A DNA stretch of 37,999 nucleotides, from the NCBI RefSeq assembly GCF_009725985.1, contig NZ_RCNR01000044.1, forward strand, positions 1 through 37,999, written 5' to 3'. Each line of letters starts with the position of its first letter. The first letter of the stretch is position 1. This document shows positions 32,161 to 37,999 of the stretch, piece by piece. The stretch is from Zobellia amurskyensis (lineage in GTDB: Bacteria; Bacteroidota; Bacteroidia; Flavobacteriales; Flavobacteriaceae). Below the pieces are notes generated by a model. That model had not been told where the DNA came from, ran no database searches, and saw nothing but the letters and a program-made list of their open reading frames with translations. Made by a program: the position numbers and the translations under genes.

Positions 32161-32180
32161 AGCCACTTTTTTAAGTGGCT
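32161..32180. terminator. Hairpin after the MRJP-like gene
   Basis: AGCCACTT and AAGTGGCT form a perfect 8-bp stem with a TTTT loop, 31 nt after the stop codon. It is followed by AAAA instead of T, so it may mainly protect the 3' end, or act on the other strand. Confidence 0.6.
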
Positions 32181-32345
32181 AAAACACCCATTACAATTGA
32201 CCAACTTTAGGGTGAAAACATTTTTTTGGAGTAACATATTAATATCTCTGTGAGGAATATCTGGCAAAGGATATCGTTTATGAAAATAGAAAGGAATTGT
32301 TTCGGAAAGCCTTTCTATACATTAGTAATAAATTATTGAAGGTAT

Positions 32346-32353
32346 TACCTTTG
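32346..32353 (+). promoter_or_regulatory. -7 promoter box of the helicase gene
   Basis: TACCTTTG exactly matches TAnnTTTG and lies 21 nt before the ATG at 32375. It places the transcript start downstream of the in-frame TTG at 32297, which decides the start codon. Confidence 0.5.
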
Positions 32354-32374
32354 CAAACTCCAGAAAAAGATATC

Positions 32375-33928
32375 ATGCAAGAGCCCCTATTTGAATTACA
32401 GGAAAAGAAAACGGATAAAGAACTTTATAGCTACCAGCAAGGTGCCATTAATCAAATATTTGAGAAGTTCGATAATGAAAGAGAAGATTACCACCTGTTA
32501 TATCAATTACCTACTGGTGGTGGAAAGACCGTAATATTTTCTGAAATGGTCCGGCAATACCTTAAAAATCACTCAAAAAAGGTCTTGGTCATGACACACC
32601 GTGTAGAGCTCTGCAACCAGACTTCTAAGATGCTCACCAGTTTTGGAGTGGTCAATAAAGTGGTCAATAGCAAAGCCAATTTAGACGATCATGAAAACTA
32701 CAACTGTTATGTAGCCATGGTAGAAACACTGAATAATAGGCTTAATGATGGTGTATTGGATATCTCAGACGTTGGTTTGGTCATTGTAGATGAGGCCCAT
32801 TATAATTCCTTTACAAAATTGTTTAAATTTTTCGAAAATTCTTTTATTCTGGGGGTTACTGCTACGCCTTTAAGTTCCAATAAGGAGCTGCCCATGAACA
32901 GCAACTATGATGAGTTGATTCCTGGTGAATCCATAGAGAATTTAATTGAAAACGATTTTTTGGCCAGAGCCGAAACTTATCAGTATGATATGGGTCTGAC
33001 TTCTTTGGAGGTAGGTTCCAATGGGGATTATACGGTTAAATCTTCCTCGGACTTGTACACGAGTCCGTCCATGTTGAATAAATTACTGGAAGCTTACACG
33101 TTACATTCCAAGGGTAAAAAGACATTGATATTCAATAATGGTATAGAAACTTCGATCCAGGTATATCATACCTTTAGAAATGCGGAGTTGCCCATTATGC
33201 ATTTGGATAATACGGCTACCAAAAAACAACGAAAACAAATATTAAAGTGGTTTCATGAAACTCCGGACGCGATACTAACATCTGTAAGTATTTTAACAAC
33301 TGGTTTTGATGAACCTACTATAGATACTATTATTCTTAACAGGGCTACAAAGTCCTTGACCCTTTACTACCAAATGATTGGTAGGGGTTCTAGGGTGTTG
33401 AACAACAAATCTAAATTTACCGTAATAGATCTTGGCAATAATATCTATCGTTTTGGTCCTTGGGGTGCAGATTTAGATTGGGAGGCCATTTTTAAATCTC
33501 CTAATTTCTACATAGACCGTATCAAGGACGATGAAGATATTGAAAGTACCTTTAAACATGAGTTAGCCGATGACATTCGGTCAGAATTTTCAAAATCAAA
33601 GGAAACTTATCTGGATATTAATGCTGTATATAAGGATGCCACTTTTTCCGGGGAATCCTCTAAAGTGGTGTTGGAGAAATCTATTGAACAGCATGCCTAT
33701 ATCTGTATAGAAAATAGTGAAGATTTGTATGATGCCCTTGCGTTGGCAAAATTACTTAAGGAAGACATTGATAATAGGATTCAAGTTTATGGCAAGTGTA
33801 TAAGTAAAAGCACCTATAATTTCATAAGCTGGCTAAAACTGGATTATCAGAAAAAGCTTAACGCCTATCTTCGTGAAAATTTTGAGGCCGTTTTTGAACA
33901 AATTCATGGTCATCCGCCAGAAGATTAA
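32375..33928 (+). CDS. SF2 DEAD/DEAH-box helicase
   Basis: The protein is 517 aa from the ATG at 32375 (MQEPLFELQEKK); the longer reading from TTG at 32297 is disfavoured by the promoter box. Motifs are LYSYQQGAINQIF (Q-like, motif 0), PTGGGKT (Walker A, near 46-52), VDEAH (Walker B), TATPL (motif III), the start of the second lobe at KKTLIFNNG, TGFDEPTID, and QMIGRGSRV (motif VI). After the two RecA-like lobes is a C-terminal region of about 150 aa with no recognised domain. It resembles stand-alone type III restriction/UvrB-like SF2 ATPases of Bacteroidota. The role (DNA repair or RNA) is unknown. Confidence 0.88.
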   Translation: MQEPLFELQEKKTDKELYSYQQGAINQIFEKFDNEREDYHLLYQLPTGGGKTVIFSEMVRQYLKNHSKKVLVMTHRVELCNQTSKMLTSFGVVNKVVNSKANLDDHENYNCYVAMVETLNNRLNDGVLDISDVGLVIVDEAHYNSFTKLFKFFENSFILGVTATPLSSNKELPMNSNYDELIPGESIENLIENDFLARAETYQYDMGLTSLEVGSNGDYTVKSSSDLYTSPSMLNKLLEAYTLHSKGKKTLIFNNGIETSIQVYHTFRNAELPIMHLDNTATKKQRKQILKWFHETPDAILTSVSILTTGFDEPTIDTIILNRATKSLTLYYQMIGRGSRVLNNKSKFTVIDLGNNIYRFGPWGADLDWEAIFKSPNFYIDRIKDDEDIESTFKHELADDIRSEFSKSKETYLDINAVYKDATFSGESSKVVLEKSIEQHAYICIENSEDLYDALALAKLLKEDIDNRIQVYGKCISKSTYNFISWLKLDYQKKLNAYLRENFEAVFEQIHGHPPED

Positions 33929-33992
33929 TCAAGTCTTATAATCCAGGAATTAGATTGATTTTTTGCAAAGTACTTTCAACTAAATTTGCAAT

Positions 33993-34592
33993 ATGAGAAA
34001 GGTTTTGGTTTTGTTTTCGCATCCTAAGTTTGAAAAATCTAGGGCGAATGCCATTTTAGTTGATAAGATTAAAGATAAAGAAGGGGTAACGTTTCATGAT
34101 TTATATCAGCGTTACCCTGATTTTAATATAGATGTAGATGCTGAAAAAGCATTGATGAGTGCCCATGATATTATTATTTTCCACCACCCATTTTATTGGT
34201 ATAGTTGTCCGCCTTTAATGAAACAGTGGATAGATATGGTGTTGGAGTTTGGTTGGGCCTACGGACCAAACGGAACGGCTTTACATGCTAAAAAATGCTT
34301 AAACGTAATTACTACGGGCGGCTCCAGGGCATTGTACTGTGAGCAAGGAACCAACAGCTTTTCGGTGAAAGAGTTTTTACGCCCCTTTGAGCAAACGGCA
34401 AATTTATGTGGAATGCAATATTTTCCGCCTTTCGCCGTGATGGGGACCCATAAAATTGAGGATAAAGAATTACATGACTATGCGCATCAATATGATAAGC
34501 TGATTGATTTACTTCAACAAGATATAGCTCTTCTTGCGGTTAACGACTTTTCTTTTTTAAATGACATTCCACAACTAAATACAGAGATATGA
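33993..34592 (+). CDS. NAD(P)H oxidoreductase, Kef ancillary subunit (KefF/KefG type)
   Basis: This 199-aa flavodoxin-fold quinone-reductase-like protein has VLVLFSHPKFEKSRAN (FMN-phosphate site, 4-19), IIFHHPFYWYSCPPLMKQWIDMVLEFGWAYG (near 61-91), and TTGGS near 108-112. In enteric bacteria KefF and KefG bind and are needed for full activity of KefC and KefB. The stop codon overlaps the start of the antiporter gene by 4 nt (ATGA), so the two are translationally coupled and probably form the same complex at the inner membrane. Confidence 0.9.
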   Translation: MRKVLVLFSHPKFEKSRANAILVDKIKDKEGVTFHDLYQRYPDFNIDVDAEKALMSAHDIIIFHHPFYWYSCPPLMKQWIDMVLEFGWAYGPNGTALHAKKCLNVITTGGSRALYCEQGTNSFSVKEFLRPFEQTANLCGMQYFPPFAVMGTHKIEDKELHDYAHQYDKLIDLLQQDIALLAVNDFSFLNDIPQLNTEI

Positions 34593-36475
34593 CGGGTAGT
34601 ATTCTTTTTGAAGCCATAGTCTTTTTATTAGGCGCCATTATTTGTGTATCTATTGCCAAACGTCTAGGGTTAAGCTCGGTGTTGGGGTATTTAATTGCTG
34701 GTGTATTAATAGGGCCTTATGTACTAGGTTTTATTGGTAATGAAGGAGAGGATATTCTCCATTTTGCAGAATTTGGCGTAGTTATGATGCTGTTTTTGAT
34801 CGGCTTGGAAATTGAACCTGAAAATTTCTGGAAAATGCGGAAAACCATCGTGGGAATGGGCGGTATTCAGGTTGCCGGCACCGTGTTACTCTCATATTTC
34901 CTATTCATTCTATTTGGTTTTGATTGGAAAGTTGCCTTGACTTTTTCTATGGCAGTGGCATTATCCTCTACGGCAATAGCATTACAGACCATAAAGGAAA
35001 AAGGTTTGTTGAATACCACTTTTGGTCAATCGTCATTTTCCATATTATTGTTTCAGGATACCATTGTTATTTTCATGCTTGGGGCCTTGCCGCTCTTGGC
35101 CTCTACGGATAAACCTACGGTAGAAAATTCTGGTGATCATGTTAATTTACTTCAGAATTTACCATTGGGCTTACAAACCTTAGCTATTTTGGTGTCGGTT
35201 GTCGCTATAGTGGTAGCGGGTAAGTACTTAATAGTTCCCATGTTACGCAAAGTTGCAAAAACCGGGGTAAGGGAATTACTGATTGCTGCGGCTTTGCTTA
35301 TAGTTTTCGGGATTTCATTCTTAATGGAATTGGTAGGCTTAAGCCCTGCTTTGGGAGCTTTCTTAGGAGGTGTGGTTTTATCCAATAGCGAGTTTAAGCA
35401 CGAGTTGGAAAGTACCCTGGAGCCTTTTAAAAATTTACTGTTAGGCTTGTTCTTTATGGCCGTTGGTGCCTCCATAAACTTTATAGTCATTGCTAAGAGT
35501 CCGCTAACTATTGGCGGTATTTTAGTTGCCGTAATTGTATTAAAAGCCCTAATTCTATTTATTACAGGTTCTGTTTTTAAATTAAAATTAAATCAAAAAC
35601 TACTCTTAACGTTTAGTTTGGCACAAGTAGGGGAGTTCGCATTTGTTTTGTTATCATTCGCTTTTTCGCTGAATATTTTAGAGCAAAACCAAATGGATAT
35701 TATGTTGGTGGTAACGGCACTGACCATGACGGTTACTCCCATTATTGGAATGATAAACGAACGTGTTTTATTACCGCGTTTGGGAACCAAAGAATCTATA
35801 AACAGGCCAATGGACCATATTGCTAAAGCACAAAAAGTGATTTTAGTTGGTTTTGGGCATTTTGGAAGTACAATTGGGCGCTTTCTAAGAACACACGGAG
35901 TGGAAGCTACTATTTTGGACCATGATGCAAATCGTGTGGATTTTCTTCGTAAAATGGGCTTTGATGTCTATTATGGAGATGCAACAAGAACGGATTTATT
36001 GGAATCGGCTGGCATAGCGGAGGCAAATATTTTAATTTGTGCTATGGATAATCCTGAAGTCATAAAGCAATTGGCCAAGACGGTAAAAAGTAACTATCCG
36101 CAAGTAAAATTAATGGTCAGGGCCAAAAATAGATATGCGGCCTATGAGTTCTTAAATATGGAAATAGATCATATTTATAGGGAATCTCTTGAAACGTCTT
36201 TAAAATTGGCCAGTGAAGTTCTTAGTCAAATGGGTTTCAGAAAATATACACTACAGCGTCAAGTACAGAACTTTATTAAGTATGACGAGGATAGTTTAAG
36301 ACGTTTGGCAAAAGAGGATAAAATTGGTGATGAAAACTACATCTTTAAAGCGCGTAAAGAACTTGAACAGCAAGAAAAACTTCTTGAGCAAGACTTTAAA
36401 CGGGGAATTGTGGAGTTCGATAGTCATTGGGATAGCGAACAGATAAGGATTGCTCTGGACGACGTAAAATTATAG
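34589..36475 (+). CDS. Kef-type K+/H+ antiporter with RCK domain (CPA2)
   Basis: This 628-aa inner-membrane transporter has about 12 hydrophobic segments in residues 1-390 (Na_H_exchanger fold; GYLIAGVLIGPYVLGF, LFLIGLEIEPENFWKMRK, FSMAVALSSTAIALQTI). A TrkA-N/RCK domain begins near 410 (VILVGFGHFGSTIGRFLRTHG, DGDA-type DATRTDLLESAGI). In enteric bacteria Kef channels open when glutathione adducts of electrophiles bind, and the acidified cytoplasm protects the cell. The glutathione site cannot be judged here. It is coupled to the ancillary subunit. A final KefB/KefC assignment is not possible. Confidence 0.92.
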   Translation: MTGSILFEAIVFLLGAIICVSIAKRLGLSSVLGYLIAGVLIGPYVLGFIGNEGEDILHFAEFGVVMMLFLIGLEIEPENFWKMRKTIVGMGGIQVAGTVLLSYFLFILFGFDWKVALTFSMAVALSSTAIALQTIKEKGLLNTTFGQSSFSILLFQDTIVIFMLGALPLLASTDKPTVENSGDHVNLLQNLPLGLQTLAILVSVVAIVVAGKYLIVPMLRKVAKTGVRELLIAAALLIVFGISFLMELVGLSPALGAFLGGVVLSNSEFKHELESTLEPFKNLLLGLFFMAVGASINFIVIAKSPLTIGGILVAVIVLKALILFITGSVFKLKLNQKLLLTFSLAQVGEFAFVLLSFAFSLNILEQNQMDIMLVVTALTMTVTPIIGMINERVLLPRLGTKESINRPMDHIAKAQKVILVGFGHFGSTIGRFLRTHGVEATILDHDANRVDFLRKMGFDVYYGDATRTDLLESAGIAEANILICAMDNPEVIKQLAKTVKSNYPQVKLMVRAKNRYAAYEFLNMEIDHIYRESLETSLKLASEVLSQMGFRKYTLQRQVQNFIKYDEDSLRRLAKEDKIGDENYIFKARKELEQQEKLLEQDFKRGIVEFDSHWDSEQIRIALDDVKL

Positions 36476-36597
36476 GGGAACATAGGGTTGTGTTAGAAAT
36501 TGTATAGTTGTTTCCTTTGCTTGTCAAGTTTTTGATGTGTTATTTCTAGGTACTCAGCATAGTACAATCTATATCTTGGCGGTACCAAACATAGAAG

Positions 36598-37575
36598 ATG
36601 TACCTCCTGAAAAATCTTATTAAAATAACGGTTATAACCATCTGCTTCTTTTGTATTGCTTGCAAAAGCGAATCACAGTCCGAACCGGAAATAGAACAAA
36701 TAGAAAAGAAACTTCCAAACGAAGAAGAGTTAACGCCGTCCGAACCTTCCGAGGAGGTAAATGGACAAGAGAAAACACCGGACAACGTAATCTATGATTA
36801 CAGTGGAAAAACACCTCCTATTGCACCAGAAGGGATGGAGTGGGAATTGGTTGACGAACTCACGGATGAATTCAATGTGTCTTTTGATACGGATAAATGG
36901 TCAAAATCTCTTTGGAACTACGGTGTGCCAGTGCAAATGAAAGCTGAGAATTCCGGTGTAAACGATGGAAATTTATGGATCAAAGCAACTTTGGCCGAAG
37001 GTGAAGAACGTTGGTTTCAATCGTCTCGCATAATGTCCAAAACGCAAATAAACTACCCCATGTATACGGTTAGCCGCATAAAAGGGGCGCACATATCGGC
37101 ATATAATACATTTTGGTTGAACAACGGTAACATCTCCAACCGAAACGAGATCGATGTGATTGAGAATAATTCCAACCCCTCATGTGATTGCCAGCCAGAC
37201 TTTCCATGGCAAATGAACTCCCAGTATTTTCATGTTGTTGATGATGATACCAAACGTAACAAGGGCAATTTTGATAATAGGAAGTTATCCGATGACAATC
37301 CTCTTAAAGGCGTTTCTTGGAATGAAGAATATCACACCTTTGGAGTATGGTGGAAAGATGCTACCCACATTCAGTTTTACTTAGATGGAGAACCGGCAGG
37401 AAGCGTGGTTTCCGCAAGAGATTTTACGCGTGACCTAAATATTATTTGGGATTTATGGACTGTAGATGCCGACTGGCTAGGTGGACTAGCTAAAAAGGAG
37501 CATCTGCAGGATAATACTATGAACACCATGAAAGTAGATTGGATACATACCTATCAATTAGTGGAAAAGAAATAA
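36598..37575 (+). CDS. GH16 glycoside hydrolase lipoprotein, agarase/porphyranase-like
   Basis: This 325-aa outer-membrane or surface lipoprotein has a signal ending at Cys22 (CIAC), followed by a Glu/Pro/Ser-rich linker to about residue 65. The GH16 jelly-roll runs from ELVDELTDEFN at 83-93 to MKVDWIHTYQLV. The catalytic motif EIDVIE gives the nucleophile Glu184, helper Asp186 and acid/base Glu189, in the beta-bulge form shared by agarases, porphyranases and kappa-carrageenases. The overall look (WFQSSRIMSK, FWLNNGNISNRNEIDVIE, IIWDLWTVD) suggests action on red-algal galactans. It is monocistronic, with a strong terminator; no SusC/SusD pair is in the window. Confidence 0.9.
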   Translation: MYLLKNLIKITVITICFFCIACKSESQSEPEIEQIEKKLPNEEELTPSEPSEEVNGQEKTPDNVIYDYSGKTPPIAPEGMEWELVDELTDEFNVSFDTDKWSKSLWNYGVPVQMKAENSGVNDGNLWIKATLAEGEERWFQSSRIMSKTQINYPMYTVSRIKGAHISAYNTFWLNNGNISNRNEIDVIENNSNPSCDCQPDFPWQMNSQYFHVVDDDTKRNKGNFDNRKLSDDNPLKGVSWNEEYHTFGVWWKDATHIQFYLDGEPAGSVVSARDFTRDLNIIWDLWTVDADWLGGLAKKEHLQDNTMNTMKVDWIHTYQLVEKK

Positions 37576-37605
37576 TTGAAAATGTTGAGTTGTTAGTTTA
37601 GTAGG

Positions 37606-37643
37606 AATAGGGCATAACCACTTGGTTTTTGCCCTATTTTTTT
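37606..37643 (+). terminator. Intrinsic terminator of the GH16 gene
   Basis: AATAGGGC (37606-37613) pairs with GCCCTATT (37631-37638). A smaller stem AACCA/TGGTT lies in the loop, and a run of T continues to 37643. It lies 31 nt after the stop codon. Confidence 0.85.
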
Positions 37644-37951
37644 ATGTATCGCCCAGTATTGTAGTTTGGTGTGTGAAAGAGTTGTTTGTATTGAGTCGCA
37701 TAATTTGGAGTATTTCCTGTTTCAATTTTCAAACTAATAATCGGGAAATATTGAATGTCTTATAGATCCCTTATTTATAAATCCCTTATTTAGAGTGGGG
37801 TGTTAATTAGTGGCACATCACATTTTTCAACCTTTACATATAAGCTAAAATCAATTTTGATTGAAGCATTTAACCCTTTTTGCCTTCCTTAACTTCACGA
37901 ACTAGACTGGTAAAGATGAACAGTCTTACTTAGAATTTTAAAGAAGGAAAT
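37644..37951. other. 308-nt gap before the last, partial gene
   Basis: No reading frame, tRNA or repeat is recognised. It is AT-rich. Just before the next ATG is AAGAAGGAAAT, an unusually good purine-rich ribosome site for this window. No exact -7 box was found. Confidence 0.5.
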
Positions 37952-37999
37952 ATGAAAGAACAAAATATTTTAAAGCCTTATATTTTAGGCAATATAGAA
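37952..37999 (+). CDS. Partial: probable Old Yellow Enzyme (alkene reductase) start
   Basis: Only 16 codons are inside the window: MKEQNILKPYILGNIE. The pattern LxxPYxLGxxE/D at the N-terminus is characteristic of NADH:flavin oxidoreductases of the OYE family, where it is followed by LKNRVVMAPMTR. The ATG has AAGGAA upstream. OYE proteins reduce activated C=C bonds, which would suit the other electrophile-reducing genes here. The call rests on a very short stretch. Confidence 0.5.
   Translation, partial: MKEQNILKPYILGNIE

Noticed and set aside
32297-32374. Longer helicase from TTG 32297
   Set aside because: An exact -7 box at 32346-32353 lies inside the extension and the helicase fold begins after 32375.
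1-37999. CRISPR arrays, tRNA or rRNA genes, insertion sequences, prophage genes
   Set aside because: No regularly spaced repeats, cloverleaf-like segments, rRNA signatures, transposase or phage proteins were seen anywhere in the window.

Overview
The window looks like chromosome from a marine member of the Flavobacteriaceae (Bacteroidota), perhaps a Zobellia- or Maribacter-like alga-associated species; the genus is inferred. The evidence is AT-rich DNA, many short lipoprotein signals with a Cys lipobox, A-rich leaders in place of Shine-Dalgarno sites, several -7 promoter boxes of the Bacteroidota type TAnnTTTG, a GH16 agarase/porphyranase-like lipoprotein, and characteristic families (DUF1080, DUF4437, MRJP/yellow-like, Bacteroidota-type Crp). 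I see no rRNA, tRNA, CRISPR array, insertion sequence or phage gene.

Layout. (1) 1-6.75 kb: a RoxA-like di-heme c-type cytochrome lipoprotein, a cold-shock-domain protein with a lysine-rich extension, a DUF1080 lipoprotein, an RluE-type pseudouridine synthase, an atypical SDR closed by a textbook terminator, then a two-gene unit of a Tat-exported sugar isomerase-like protein and a PQQ/sorbosone-dehydrogenase-like lipoprotein. (2) 6.8-12.7 kb, accessory in character: an AT-rich orphan with a HEPN-like look, a GNAT, an alpha/beta hydrolase, SigZ, a PhzF-family gene broken by one in-frame TAA, and an uncharacterised lipoprotein plus Crp regulator bracketed by two 44-nt direct repeats. (3) 13.3-17.5 kb: a TetR-controlled operon of nitroreductase, enone reductase, YqhD-type aldehyde reductase and a DJ-1/Hsp31 protein, preceded by a perfect TetR-type operator. 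(4) 17.6-24.1 kb: GAF protein, DUF481 outer-membrane protein, GAF histidine kinase, a PLP decarboxylase divergent from a LysR regulator, and a redoxin. (5) 24.1-32.1 kb: an AraC regulator with a long co-directional set (AKR, SDR, AlkB, nitroreductase, MDR, and three exported proteins: cupin, DUF4437, MRJP-like). (6) 32.4-38 kb: SF2 helicase, a Kef K+/H+ antiporter with its ancillary oxidoreductase, a GH16 lipoprotein, and the first 16 codons of a probable Old Yellow Enzyme.

Theme. Regions 3, 5 and 6 share functions used against reactive electrophiles: aldehyde, enone, nitro and quinone reduction, a DJ-1 protein, alkylation repair by AlkB, Kef-driven protective acidification, and an OYE start. 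That these form one defence neighbourhood is inference. The most specific new signal is a shared element, AAAACCT-N7-TACAT-N5/6-CC, found three times around the AraC gene. Two of the copies lie exactly 62 nt upstream of a -7-like box for the AKR and nitroreductase units, which makes them candidate AraC operators.
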